64,000 nt of DNA from Actinomadura madurae (GTDB lineage Bacteria; Actinomycetota; Actinomycetes; Streptosporangiales; Streptosporangiaceae): contig NZ_FOVH01000002.1 of assembly GCF_900115095.1 (NCBI RefSeq), forward strand, positions 558,001 to 622,000. The letters are read 5' to 3'. Shown here in pieces: positions 42,992-51,114 of this stretch. The position numbers and the translations under genes were made by a program. The first letter of the stretch is position 1. Every line of letters begins with the position of its first letter. A model generated the notes under the pieces. That model ran no database searches. It was not told the origin of the DNA and was given only the letters and a program-made list of their open reading frames with translations.

Positions 42992-43990
42992 TCAGTCCCA
43001 GGCCGCGCCGATCGCGGCGAGCCGGTCGGCGTACTCGATGCGGGCGGACCATTCGGCGGGCCAGGCGTCCATGCCGAGGTGCGCCCCCGCGAACGCGCCG
43101 GCCAGGCAGGCGATCGAGTCGGAGTCGCCGGAGCTGGCGGCGCCGCGCCAGATCGCCTCGACCGGCTCGTCCGGGAACAGCAGGAAGCACAGCAGGCCGG
43201 TGGCGAGCGCCTCCTCGGCGATCCAGCCACCGCCGGTGATCTCGCAGGGGTCGGACGTCCGGTCGCCCCGCGCCAGGGCCTCGTCGAGCCGGTCGAGGAC
43301 GGCGAGGCACTCGTCCCAGCCGCGCGAGACGAAGGTCTCCGGGGCGTCCGTGCCCGGCCGCTGCCAGAGAGTGCCGAGCCAGCGCTCGTGGTAGGTCGTG
43401 CGCTGGTCGTGGCAGCGGGCGCGGAGCGCCTCCGGCAGGTCGGACGGGTCCATCCCGTCGGCCAGCCACCGGACGGCGAACGCGGTCAGCTCGCTGGCCG
43501 CGAGCCCGGTCGGGTGCCCGTGGGTGAGGGCGGCCTGCAACTGCGCCGCCCCCGCCCGCGTCTCGTCCGTCAGGCCGGGCGCGAGCCCGACCGGCGCGAC
43601 GCGCATGTTGGCCCCGCAGCCCTTGGAGCCCGCCACGGTGGCCTTCACCCAGGGCAGTCCGGCTTCGAGGCCCTGGCACGCCCGGATGCAGGTGTGGCCG
43701 GGTGCCCGGGTGTTGTCCGGGTCGTTCAGCCAGTCGACGAAGCGCCGCCGCCACATCGGCGTGATCAGATCCGGGGTGAACGGAGGGTTGGCCAGGGCGT
43801 CCAGGAGGCCCAGCCCCACCGCGAGGGTCATCTGCGTGTCGTCGGTGACGAGCGCGGGATCGCCGTTGAGCTGCGTCGGCCCGTGGTCGCCGAACCGCTT
43901 GTGGATCTGCTTCATCGACAGGAACTCGGTGGGCGCCCCCAGCGAGTCCCCGTACGCCAGCCCGAACATCGCCCCGCTCGCCCGTTTCAT
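42992..43990 (-). CDS. ADP-ribosylglycohydrolase (DraG/ARH type)
   Basis: 332 aa from the ATG at 43990; ATG at 43999 is the alternative. Typical start MKRASGAMFGLAYGDSLGAPTEF. The two metal-binding motifs are intact: ALVTDDTQMTLAVG near the N-terminus and SSGDSDSIACLAGAFAGAHLGMDAWP near the C-terminus. It removes ADP-ribose from proteins, nucleic acids or metabolites with Mg2+. No ADP-ribosyltransferase gene is adjacent. It follows the AraC gene by 15 bp on the same strand and is probably co-transcribed with it. Confidence 0.93.
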   Translation of the reverse strand: MKRASGAMFGLAYGDSLGAPTEFLSMKQIHKRFGDHGPTQLNGDPALVTDDTQMTLAVGLGLLDALANPPFTPDLITPMWRRRFVDWLNDPDNTRAPGHTCIRACQGLEAGLPWVKATVAGSKGCGANMRVAPVGLAPGLTDETRAGAAQLQAALTHGHPTGLAASELTAFAVRWLADGMDPSDLPEALRARCHDQRTTYHERWLGTLWQRPGTDAPETFVSRGWDECLAVLDRLDEALARGDRTSDPCEITGGGWIAEEALATGLLCFLLFPDEPVEAIWRGAASSGDSDSIACLAGAFAGAHLGMDAWPAEWSARIEYADRLAAIGAAWD

Positions 43991-44005
43991 ACCGGGCATT
44001 CTCCC

Positions 44006-44806
44006 TCAGGCGGCACTCTGGAAGCAGCCCGGCGTCATGCCGTAGCAGCGCACGAACCAGCGCGTCAGATGGCTCTGGTCGGCGAAGCCCGTGCGGGCGG
44101 CCACGTCCCCGATGGCCTCGCCGGCGGCGAGCAGGCGGCGCGCGGCACGGAGGCGGAGCTGCCGCTGGTAGTCGCTCGGCCCCATCCCGTACGCCTGCCG
44201 GAACCCCCGGTAGAGCGCGAACCGGCTGCACCCCGCCGCCTCCGCCAGCTCGTCGGCGCCGATGTCGTCCAGGTACGACTCTTCGAGCCGCCGCCGGGCC
44301 CGCTCGACGAACCCGCCGGACACCGAAACGCGCACCCGCCGGGTGGCGGCGCGGTCGACCATCGCCCCGACGGTCGCGGCCAGCAGCTCGTCCCGCCGCA
44401 GGGCAGGCGCGGCCCCGAGCAGGGCTTGATGCAGGCCGCGCAGGTTCTTCGCCAGGACCGGATCCGGGACGACGGGCGAGTCGAACAGGGGCGGCCCGGC
44501 CGGGCCGTCCGCGATGTCGGCCAGGACGGCGGAGACCAGCTCCGGGCCGATGTGCACCATCCGGTACGTGAAGCCCAGCTCGTCGGCGGCATGACCGTCG
44601 TGCGGATCGTCCGGGTTGAACGCGATGACCATCCCCGCCGCGCTGGTGTGGGCGTCGCCCCGGCACCGGAACGCCTGATAGCCGTCCTCGGTCACGCCGA
44701 ACGAGTACGTCTCGTGGCTGTGCCGGTGATAGACGTGCCGCTCGAAATGGGCGTGCATCGCCTCCAGGGGGCGGTCGGGCGACCGCCAGTACCTGCTCCA
44801 GTCCAC
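44006..44806 (-). CDS. AraC family transcriptional regulator
   Basis: 266 aa from the GTG at 44806; a GTG at 44824 is also in frame. N-terminal cupin-like sensor (HAHFERHVYHRHSHETYSFGVTEDGYQAFRCRG, FNPDDPHDGHAADELGFTYRM). The C-terminal pair of helix-turn-helices is standard: LEESYLDDIGADELAEAAGCSRFALYRGFRQAYGMGPSDYQRQLRLRAARRLL and IGDVAARTGFADQSHLTRWFVRCYGMTPGCF. It could activate the divergent DUF2000 gene (62 bp away) or the downstream ADP-ribosylglycohydrolase; no operator is obvious. Confidence 0.9.
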   Translation of the reverse strand: MDWSRYWRSPDRPLEAMHAHFERHVYHRHSHETYSFGVTEDGYQAFRCRGDAHTSAAGMVIAFNPDDPHDGHAADELGFTYRMVHIGPELVSAVLADIADGPAGPPLFDSPVVPDPVLAKNLRGLHQALLGAAPALRRDELLAATVGAMVDRAATRRVRVSVSGGFVERARRRLEESYLDDIGADELAEAAGCSRFALYRGFRQAYGMGPSDYQRQLRLRAARRLLAAGEAIGDVAARTGFADQSHLTRWFVRCYGMTPGCFQSAA

Positions 44807-44868
44807 GTGACCAGTCTGGCGCACGAGCGTTCAAGACGGCGCGCCTCTCATGAGGCACCTTGGACGGC

Positions 44869-45279
44869 ATGCGTTTCGACACCAAGATCGGGATCGTGGT
44901 CCGGGACGACCTGGCCGCCTGGCAGCGGCTCAACGTCACCGCGTTCCTGGCCAGCGCCGTCGCGGGCGGCGTCCCCGGCGTCATCGGCGAACCGTACGAG
45001 GACGCGTCCGGCAACCGGTACCTGGCGATGTTCCGGCAGCCCGTGCTGGTCTACGAGGCCGACGCCGGGGCGATCCTGAAGGCCCACGGCCGCGCCCTCG
45101 CCCGCGAGATGGACATCGCCGTCTACATCGAGGACATGTTCAAGACCGGCCACGACGAGGCCAACCGGGAGACCGTCCGCGCGGTCACCGCCGAGGACAT
45201 GCCCCTCGTCGGTTTCGCGGTCCACGGCCCGAAGAACGGCGTGGACAAGGTCCTCAAGGGGCTGCGGCTGCACCCGTGA
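44869..45279 (+). CDS. DUF2000 family protein
   Basis: 136 aa, full family length, from the ATG at 44869. The pattern KIGIVVRDDLAAWQRLNVTAFLASAV, YEDASGNRYLAMFRQPVLVYEAD, MDIAVYIEDMFKTGHDEANRETV fits DUF2000, a fold related to peptidyl-tRNA hydrolase 2. Function is unknown. It is divergent from an AraC regulator, a common arrangement, and overlaps the convergent acyl-CoA dehydrogenase by 26 bp. Confidence 0.85.
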   Translation: MRFDTKIGIVVRDDLAAWQRLNVTAFLASAVAGGVPGVIGEPYEDASGNRYLAMFRQPVLVYEADAGAILKAHGRALAREMDIAVYIEDMFKTGHDEANRETVRAVTAEDMPLVGFAVHGPKNGVDKVLKGLRLHP

Positions 45280-46351
45280 TCCCGGCGAGCGCGGCGAGCC
45301 GCTCCCGGTGGCGGTCCGGCGCCCCGAACAGCTGCCGCGACCCCTGCGCCCGCTTGAAGTACAGGTGCGCGTCGTGCTCCCAGGTGAACCCGATGCCGCC
45401 GTGGAGCTGGATCGCCTCGCCGGCGGTGTGGAAGTAGGCGTCCGAGCAGTACGCCTTGGCCAGCGCGGCGGCGGCCGGCAGCTCCCCGGGGCCCTCGTCG
45501 GCGGCGGCCGCCGCGTTCAGCACCGCCGACCGCGCCGACTCCACGAGCACGAACATGTCGGCGCACCGGTGCTTGATCGCCTGGAAGGACCCGATCGGCC
45601 GCCCGAACTGCCGCCGCACCTTCACGTACTCGACGGTCATGTCGAGCGCCTTCTGGGCCCCGCCGAGCTCCTCGGCCGCCAGCACGACGGCCGCCACGTC
45701 GAGCGCCCGCAGCAGCGCGTCCCGCCCGCCAACCTTGCGCGCCGGGACCCCGTCCATCCCGACCCGCGCCAGCTTCCGCGTCTGGTCGAGCGTGGGCAGA
45801 ACCTCCCTGGTAAGGGCGGCCACGTCTTCGACGGCATAAATCCCCACGCCGCCATCGCTCTTGGCCGCCACCAGAACAAGATCAGCGATGTGGCCGTCCA
45901 AGACGAAGTTCTTCGCCCCCCACAACTTCCCGTCCTGGAACGTGGTCTCCACATCCCCGGGATCCCACGATCCGCCGTCCTCGGCCACGGCCAGCGTCGC
46001 GATGACCGACCCGTCCGCGATCCCGGGCAGCAGGTCGTGCCCGCCGTCCCCGGCCTCCAGCGCCGCCCCGGCCGTGATCGTCGCCAGGAACGGCGCGCAC
46101 ACCGCGGCCCGTCCCATCTCCTCGAACACCACGGCCAGCTCGCGCACCCCGAACCCGGCGCCGCCGTGCTCCTCGGCGATCGCGAGGCCCTGCAGGCCGA
46201 GTTGCTCGGCCATCTGCGCCCACACCTTGGGGTCGTAGCCTTCGGCCGTCTCCATCAGCCGCCGCACCTCGGCGGCGGGGGAGCGGTCGGCGAAGAACCG
46301 CCGCAGCGCGTCCCGCAGCTCCCGCTGCTCCTCGGTGACGACGAGCCTCAT
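45254..46351 (-). CDS. Acyl-CoA dehydrogenase
   Basis: 365 aa. N-terminal domain VTEEQRELRDALRRFFADRSP, middle beta domain (ATLAVAEDGGSWDPGDVETTFQDGKLWGAKNFVLDGHIADLVLV), and C-terminal helices VKVRRQFGRPIGSFQAIKHRCADM with GEAIQLHGGIGFTWEHDAHLYFKRAQ. It uses FAD to dehydrogenate an acyl-CoA thioester at C2-C3. The WEHDAHLYFKRA ending is typical of actinobacterial FadE proteins; several of those work as alpha2beta2 pairs with a partner, but no second subunit gene is adjacent. Confidence 0.9.
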   Translation of the reverse strand: MRLVVTEEQRELRDALRRFFADRSPAAEVRRLMETAEGYDPKVWAQMAEQLGLQGLAIAEEHGGAGFGVRELAVVFEEMGRAAVCAPFLATITAGAALEAGDGGHDLLPGIADGSVIATLAVAEDGGSWDPGDVETTFQDGKLWGAKNFVLDGHIADLVLVAAKSDGGVGIYAVEDVAALTREVLPTLDQTRKLARVGMDGVPARKVGGRDALLRALDVAAVVLAAEELGGAQKALDMTVEYVKVRRQFGRPIGSFQAIKHRCADMFVLVESARSAVLNAAAAADEGPGELPAAAALAKAYCSDAYFHTAGEAIQLHGGIGFTWEHDAHLYFKRAQGSRQLFGAPDRHRERLAALAGITGAAAAP

Positions 46352-46443
46352 CGGGCGGCCTCCCCCACGTGTCCGGCGCTCACCGGGTCATCGTGCCGCG
46401 CGCCCGGCGCCCGCCTCACACGCGTTCCCATCCACCGGGACGA

Positions 46444-46686
46444 TCAGGGCGCCCAGTCGTGCGGACCGAGCACGTACCCCTTGCTCGTCGAGTGGAGGTG
46501 GTTGATCGACACCAGATGCCCGAGCGCGGCCCACAGATCCTCCTCGGGCGCCTCGACGAGCGCCCCGATCGTCTCGAAGTCGGCCGCGCCCCGCTCCTTG
46601 TCGATCTCCGCCACGGTCTCGTACACGGTCAGCTCGAAGTCACTGAGCTCCTGAACGTCCCCGCGCCTGGCATCTCGCTCATCCAT
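46444..46686 (-). CDS. Small protein with winged-helix-like pattern
   Basis: 80 aa from the ATG at 46686; the frame remains open upstream into the Uma2 leader, but no good ribosome site is seen there. The sequence VQELSDFELTVYETVAEIDKERGAADFETIGALVEAPEEDLWAALGHLVSINHLHSTSKGYVLGP suggests a compact three-helix winged fold, as in small MarR-like proteins. There is no partner gene. Whether it is expressed is uncertain. Confidence 0.5.
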   Translation of the reverse strand: MDERDARRGDVQELSDFELTVYETVAEIDKERGAADFETIGALVEAPEEDLWAALGHLVSINHLHSTSKGYVLGPHDWAP

Positions 46687-46737
46687 AGACAAACCGTGCC
46701 CACTCGCGCCCGTTCTATCTGCCCCACCCGACGCATA

Positions 46738-46860
46738 GGGCCGTACGCTGGGGGCGTAACGCTCGACAACTACGATCTGTATGCGAAGGGTGGCGCTCTG
46801 CTCATAGACTCGCTCGCGAGGAAAGGAGCAGAGCATGACTGTCATGGTTCATGAGCCTCT
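46738..46860 (+). repeat. Duplicated Uma2 leader, copy 1
   Basis: The ~100 bp before the Uma2 start and its first codons match 50381-50504 closely, including CGCTCTGCT..TAGACTCG and GAGCAGAGCATGACTGTCAT. TAGACT is a plausible -10; the position 17 nt upstream reads GCGAAG here and TTCGAA in copy 2. Confidence 0.8.
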
Positions 46861-47428
46861 GTCGCACGGGGACGCCGACGTTCTCCTGGAAGGTTTCCTC
46901 GCCCTCGACACCCCGGAGGGCTTCCGAGCCGAACTGATCGACGGAGAGATCGTCGTGTCCCCACCCCCCATAGGCGCGCACGAGTGGTGCATCGCAGAGA
47001 TCAGCCTGCAGGTGGTGCGGGACTCCCCGCACAGGTTTCACTGGTCGGGCAACAAGGGTCTGCTCGTGCCAAGCAGTGATGGTGGGCAGCCGGGCAACCG
47101 CGTGATTCCGGACGCGACGTTCGCTCTCGCCGAGACGGGTCTCTTCCGCGACGCTGAGTCTTGGATGCCCGTTGAGCCCGGTGGCGTGGCCATGGTGGTC
47201 GAGGTGACCTCCTCAAGGCCGGAAGTGGACCGAGACGCCAAGCGACGTGGATACGCGCGGGCGGAGATTCCGCTCTACCTCCTAGTAGACCGCAGGGAAC
47301 AGAAGGTGAGCCTGTTCAGCGAGCCGAAGGAGGGCGACTACCACAAGGTCGAGTGGGTGCCCTTCGGCAAGACCCTCCCTCTTGCGGAACCCATCGACAT
47401 CGAGCTGGACACGTCCAGATTCGCCTAA
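46835..47428 (+). CDS. Uma2 family (DUF820) putative endonuclease, copy 1
   Basis: 197 aa; GAAAGGAG precedes the ATG. PD-(D/E)xK-type fold: AELIDGEIVVSPPP, IPDATFALAE (PD), VAMVVEVTSSRPEVDRDAKRRGYA (E..K) and the conserved IPLYLLVDRREQKVSLF strand. The active-site residues look intact, so it may cut DNA, but Uma2 functions are poorly known. Its paralogue at 50479 shares the leader, showing duplication of gene plus promoter. Many actinomycetes carry numerous copies of this family. Confidence 0.88.
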   Translation: MTVMVHEPLSHGDADVLLEGFLALDTPEGFRAELIDGEIVVSPPPIGAHEWCIAEISLQVVRDSPHRFHWSGNKGLLVPSSDGGQPGNRVIPDATFALAETGLFRDAESWMPVEPGGVAMVVEVTSSRPEVDRDAKRRGYARAEIPLYLLVDRREQKVSLFSEPKEGDYHKVEWVPFGKTLPLAEPIDIELDTSRFA

Positions 47429-47433
47429 GCGGC

Positions 47434-48411
47434 CTACCTGGGGGTGGGGGGCGCGCCGACCCAGCGGTGGTAGGCGTCCAGGTCGACGTTGCCGCCGCAC
47501 ACGATGGTGACGACGTGCCGGCCGGCGAAGCGGTCGCGGTCTTCGAGGATCGCCGCGATGCCGAGCGCGGCCGACGGCTCGACGACGAGCCCCGCGTGGC
47601 CGAGGAGCATCCGCATCCCGGCGATGATCGACGCCTCCTCGACCAGGACGGCGTCGTCGGCGACCAGCAGAAGGTCGTCCAGCACGGCCTGGATGGGAAA
47701 CCGGCCGGCGACGCCGTCGGCGATGGTGTCGGTCGAGTCGGTCGTGACGACGCGCCGCTGCCGCCAGGAATGCGTCATCGCCGGAGCCCCCAGCGGCTGG
47801 ACGCAGACCACCTCGACATCGGGCGCGAGGGCCTTCACCACATGCCCCACACCGGTGGCCAGCGCACCGCCGCCGAGCGCGATCAGGACGGTGTCGAACG
47901 ACGGAGCGGTGTCCACCAACTCCAGGCCGATGGTGGCCGCACCCTCGCAGGTCTCGATGTCGAGGCTGTCCTCGACCAGCCGGATGCCGTCGTGCCGCGC
48001 GATGGCCGCAGCCCGCTCGCGAGCCATCTCGAAATCGCCGTCCACCAGCTCCAGATGGGCGTCCAGCGCGCGGATGCGGTCGAGCTTGGCCGCGGGTGCG
48101 AAGCGGGAGGCCACGACGGCGACGTCGAGCCCCCGGCCGCGACCGGACCAGGCGAGGGCCTGGCCGAGGTTGCCCGCACTGGCGCACACCGCGGCACGCG
48201 AGCCGCCGCCTGCAAGCCGGCTCGCGACGACCTCGGTGCCGCGCCCCTTGAAACTGCGGACCGGGTTCGCCGTTTCGAGCTTGACGCTCACCGCGCACCC
48301 GAGGTCGCGCCCCAGCGCCTCGCAGTCGTACAGCGGAGTATCGAGAAAAACGGGGTCGATCACCTGGCGAGCAGCCTGAATCCGAGCTGTATCAAGGCGT
48401 GTCTCCTGCAC
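47434..48411 (-). CDS. PLP-dependent threonine/serine dehydratase-like enzyme (fold type II)
   Basis: 325 aa from a GTG at 48411. PLP Lys in NPVRSFKGRGTEVVASRL, Asn-containing SAGNLGQALAWSGR, Gly-rich phosphate loop IALGGGALATGVGHV, and a C-terminal VVTIVCGGNVDLDAYHRW resembling threonine dehydratases. The SFKGRG/ASAGNLGQ set fits the ectoine-utilisation or threo-hydroxyaspartate dehydratase relatives as well as threonine/serine dehydratases, so the substrate is open. No ACT regulatory domain is present. The gene stands alone, with a hairpin (48441-48477) upstream. Confidence 0.88.
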   Translation of the reverse strand: MQETRLDTARIQAARQVIDPVFLDTPLYDCEALGRDLGCAVSVKLETANPVRSFKGRGTEVVASRLAGGGSRAAVCASAGNLGQALAWSGRGRGLDVAVVASRFAPAAKLDRIRALDAHLELVDGDFEMARERAAAIARHDGIRLVEDSLDIETCEGAATIGLELVDTAPSFDTVLIALGGGALATGVGHVVKALAPDVEVVCVQPLGAPAMTHSWRQRRVVTTDSTDTIADGVAGRFPIQAVLDDLLLVADDAVLVEEASIIAGMRMLLGHAGLVVEPSAALGIAAILEDRDRFAGRHVVTIVCGGNVDLDAYHRWVGAPPTPR

Positions 48412-48440
48412 GGCAAAGCAGCCTAGACCGCCGACGTCGG

Positions 48441-48477
48441 CCCCGGCGCCCCACTTTTCCGAGGGCCGGCGCCGGGG
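48441..48477 (-). terminator. Hairpin downstream of the small membrane gene(s)
   Basis: CCCCGGCGCC (48441-48450) pairs with GGCGCCGGGG (48468-48477), loop 17 nt containing a TTTT run. It lies between the minus-strand gene ending at 48522 and the next start at 48411, as expected for a terminator. Confidence 0.5.
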
Positions 48478-48521
48478 GAGCGCCTGGGCGCCCAGGGTCG
48501 GGATCGTCGTGAAGCTCGTCC

Positions 48522-48902
48522 CTAATATCGGCCGGGGTAGTGAAGCGCCGAGCCGAAGTTGTTTCGCTGCTCAGATTGTGATGACGGGCTCGGCTCAGGG
48601 GGCCTCGGGAAGATTCCCGTGGAGCTCAAGAAGGTGATGGCGGCCACGAGTAGAAGGGTGAACACTGACACGAGCAGTATCGCGAGCAGCGTGCTATGGC
48701 GCTTGTCCCACGGGACCAGACCGGGATACATCCTGCCGAATTTGGCCCAGCTGAGGGCATGGCCGGGGCCGCTGCAAGGCAGCCCGAGCGCGTCCACGAA
48801 CCGGTCGAGGTCACCGGTTTCGAAGCCATCGCCGTCCACCTTGATGAGCGCGTTGCCGTGCGCGTCGAGTATGAACAGGACCTCGGCGGACGCCTGTGGC
48901 AC
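48522..48902 (-). pseudogene. C-terminal part of a YcxB/PH-like membrane protein, probably frameshifted
   Basis: 126 codons from a possible GTG at 48902. SAEVLFILDAHGNALIKVDGDGFETGDLDRFVDALGLP resembles the C-terminal half of PH-like YcxB proteins; a membrane helix follows (TLLAILLVSVFTLLLVAAITFL). The preceding two-helix part lies in another frame (48811-49092). Joined near base ~48895 the two would give one protein: two helices - beta domain - helix. So either a +1/-1 error or a true frameshift mutation split one gene; translational coupling of two overlapping genes is the alternative. Confidence 0.55.
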
Positions 48903-49092
48903 GACGCCCTTTCTCCACCAGCAGGACGGCCGTCACCGCCCACACCACGAGGGAAACCAGGATGGCCGCCCGCACGGACAGGGGCGCAAGGGTCAGACCC
49001 AGGCCCGCCGCGGCCGCAGTCAAGGCGGCCAGCTTCTCCCACACCGCCCAGCGGTGCTTTCGCAGTACGAGATCACTTTGCGCATACCGCAT
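48811..49092 (-). pseudogene. N-terminal part of the same membrane protein
   Basis: The ATG at 49092 has a good GAAGGGA site. Residues ~1-65 encode two membrane helices (WEKLAALTAAAAGLGLTLAPL, AAILVSLVVWAVTAVLLVE). After VEKGRRA the frame turns into Arg-rich sequence (TGVRRGPVHTRRARQRAHQGGRRWLRNR) typical of out-of-frame high-GC DNA. That marks the likely frameshift point near 48895-48905, where the frame of 48522-48902 takes over. Confidence 0.55.
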
Positions 49093-49306
49093 GGCACCCG
49101 TTCCCTTCACCATCTGCATCTTCGATGGCGAAGAAGTTGTTATCCAGAATTGTCAATCCAGAGCCAGAGTCAACGAGCGTCGGCCAATGTGACACCGCGT
49201 CGCCCCTTGGCGCCGGTCGAGGAAGCGGACCGGTCAGGAATCGAGAAGCGGGTGGGAGCGGGCCGCTCCTAGCGTGGCCTCCATGGAGAACAAGGTGGAG
49301 GTAGAC

Positions 49307-49771
49307 ATGGCGCAGGAGCAGCAGGCGGGCGAGCGTAGGAGCGGGACGCCCGGAGCCTTCTCACGGTGGATGCAGCAGCGGATGAACGCCCGCGTGAACC
49401 GCAAGGTGCGGCGGGGCCGAAAGAGGTTCATGGGGATGGACGTGCTGATCCTTAACACGGTCGGGAGCCGGAGCGGGCGGCATCGCGAGACGCCCGTGGC
49501 GTGGTTCGCCGATGGGGAGGACGCGCGGCTGATCGTCGCGTCCGGCGGCGGGAGCCAGCACCCGGACTGGTACGTCAACCTGATGGCGCACCCCGACCAG
49601 GCGGCGATCGAGCTGCCTGGGCAGGACGCCGTGCCCGTGACGCCGCAGCGGCTTGAGGGCGCGGACCGCGAGCAGGCGTGGCGGCGCATCGCCGCGGCAC
49701 AGCCGCGCATCGCGAAGTACCAGAGCAAGTCCGACCGGCGGTACCCGGTGATCCGGCTCGTCCCTCGGTGA
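49307..49771 (+). CDS. Nitroreductase-like deazaflavin (F420)-dependent oxidoreductase, Ddn/DUF385 family
   Basis: 154 aa from the ATG at 49307, with GGAGGT 4 nt upstream; an ATG at 49283 is in frame. Ddn-type split barrel: GMDVLILNTVGSRSGRHRETPVAWFADGEDARLIVASGGGSQHPDWYVNLMAHP, the segment that binds F420 in mycobacterial Ddn. It should transfer hydride between F420H2 and a quinone or similar substrate. It converges on the DUF1707 gene with a 6-bp gap and stands alone. Confidence 0.9.
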   Translation: MAQEQQAGERRSGTPGAFSRWMQQRMNARVNRKVRRGRKRFMGMDVLILNTVGSRSGRHRETPVAWFADGEDARLIVASGGGSQHPDWYVNLMAHPDQAAIELPGQDAVPVTPQRLEGADREQAWRRIAAAQPRIAKYQSKSDRRYPVIRLVPR

Positions 49772-49777
49772 GGACCC

Positions 49778-50320
49778 TCAGCGCCGCGCGTGGCGGATCT
49801 TCAGGCGTCCGAAGCCCATGGTGCCGGAGATCAAGATCTTCGGCCCGCCGGGGCGGGAGCGCCGCGGTGGTGTGTAGGCCGAGTCCTTCCACACGGTCTG
49901 CAGACCTTCGACGTCGACCTCCGCGTCGCGGGGCACCGTGATCTTCGCCTCGCCGGTGGTGAGCTGCAGCTCGATGTCGACCACCGGATGCTCGATGACA
50001 GCCCGGGACAGGTCCAGATGCACCCGGCCGAACGCGGACTCGACCTTCAGCACCCGCGGCACCCGCCATGCGCCGCGCCGCCGGATCCGCCCGCTGACGG
50101 CGGCGATCGTGGACGTGGTGGGCGCCTTCTCCGCGGGGAGCGAGGCCAGCGCCGTCACCAGCTCGCCGTGCGTCCCGGCGTCGAACACCCGATTGAGAAG
50201 CTCGTCCATCTCCTCATGCGAGATGTGCCCCTGGGTATAGGCCTCCTGCAAGCGCCGCACGGCCGTCTCACGATCGTCTTCGCTGATCCGCGACGACGGG
50301 TCTTCCGCCAAGGGGCCCAC
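49778..50320 (-). CDS. DUF1707 domain protein
   Basis: 180 aa from a GTG at 50320. DUF1707 at residues ~10-62 (RISEDDRETAVRRLQEAYTQGHISHEEMDELLNRVFDAGTHGEL), then a beta-rich LiaF-like domain (HLDLSRAVIEHPVVDIELQLTTGEAKITVPRDAEVDVEGLQTVWKD). No membrane helix is present. It resembles the protein at 18464-19117 in plan but is not a recent copy. Function unknown; such proteins may belong to envelope-stress responses. Confidence 0.85.
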   Translation of the reverse strand: MGPLAEDPSSRISEDDRETAVRRLQEAYTQGHISHEEMDELLNRVFDAGTHGELVTALASLPAEKAPTTSTIAAVSGRIRRRGAWRVPRVLKVESAFGRVHLDLSRAVIEHPVVDIELQLTTGEAKITVPRDAEVDVEGLQTVWKDSAYTPPRRSRPGGPKILISGTMGFGRLKIRHARR

Positions 50321-50380
50321 GACCTCACTCTAACGCCGCCCCGACGACCGTGATCAGCCACCTTTGGTGGATCCGGCGAT

Positions 50381-50504
50381 GGGCCCATACGCTGGATGCG
50401 CCAGGCTCGGTTACTACAATCTGCATTCGAAAGGTGACGCTCTGCTTGTAGACTCGTGCGCGAGGAAGGGAGCAGAGCATGACTGTCATGGTTGATGAGC
50501 CTCT
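50381..50504 (+). repeat. Duplicated Uma2 leader, copy 2
   Basis: Matches 46738-46860 (see that entry). Here TTCGAA and TAGACT are 17 nt apart. The run from GAGCAGAGCATGACTGTCAT onward is identical in both copies, covering ribosome site and start codon. Confidence 0.8.
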
Positions 50505-51057
50505 AACGCAGGGCGACAGCGGTCTCCTGGACAGATTCCTCGCCCTCGATACCCCCGAGGGTCTCCGAGCCGAGCTGATCGACGGAGAGATCGTCGTGTC
50601 ACCACCCCCCGGTAGTAGGCACGAGCGGGCGATCGCCAGGATCATCCGCCAAGTCATGTTGCACAGTTCGACCGCGTTCGACTTCTCCGGCAACATGGGC
50701 CTCGTCCTGCCCAGCGACGGCGGTCTGCCGAACTACGTGATCCCGGACGGGACGTTCGCGCCTCTCGACCTTGATGTCTACGACAACGACGACTCCTGGT
50801 CGGAACCGGATGGAATCGCCATGGTCGTTGAGGTGACGTCATCGAGACCGAGAGCGGATCGCGAAGGCAAGCGGCAGGCCTACGCGCGTGCGGAGATCCC
50901 GCTCTACCTTCTCGTCGATCGCGACGAGAAGCGGGTGACGCTGTTCAGCAGGCCGGACGGCGAGGACTATGCGCGCACCGATCAGGTGACTGTCGGCAAC
51001 GGCCTGGCACTCCCGGAGCCGTTCGGGTTCGAGTTGGACACGACCGACTTCGTCTGA
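50479..51057 (+). CDS. Uma2 family (DUF820) putative endonuclease, copy 2
   Basis: 192 aa. The active-site pattern is kept: IPDGTFAPLDLD (PD), IAMVVEVTSSRPRADREGKRQAYA (E..K), EIPLYLLVDRDEKRVTLF. It differs from copy 1 mainly at residues 45-115 and is conserved at both ends, as after duplication followed by change in the middle, probably the target-recognition part. GAAGGGAG precedes the ATG. Confidence 0.88.
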   Translation: MTVMVDEPLTQGDSGLLDRFLALDTPEGLRAELIDGEIVVSPPPGSRHERAIARIIRQVMLHSSTAFDFSGNMGLVLPSDGGLPNYVIPDGTFAPLDLDVYDNDDSWSEPDGIAMVVEVTSSRPRADREGKRQAYARAEIPLYLLVDRDEKRVTLFSRPDGEDYARTDQVTVGNGLALPEPFGFELDTTDFV

Positions 51058-51114
51058 GGCATCTCTTCGCGATCTTTGCCGAACACCTGGGGCGCGGGTG
51101 GCGTCTGAGGGGGT

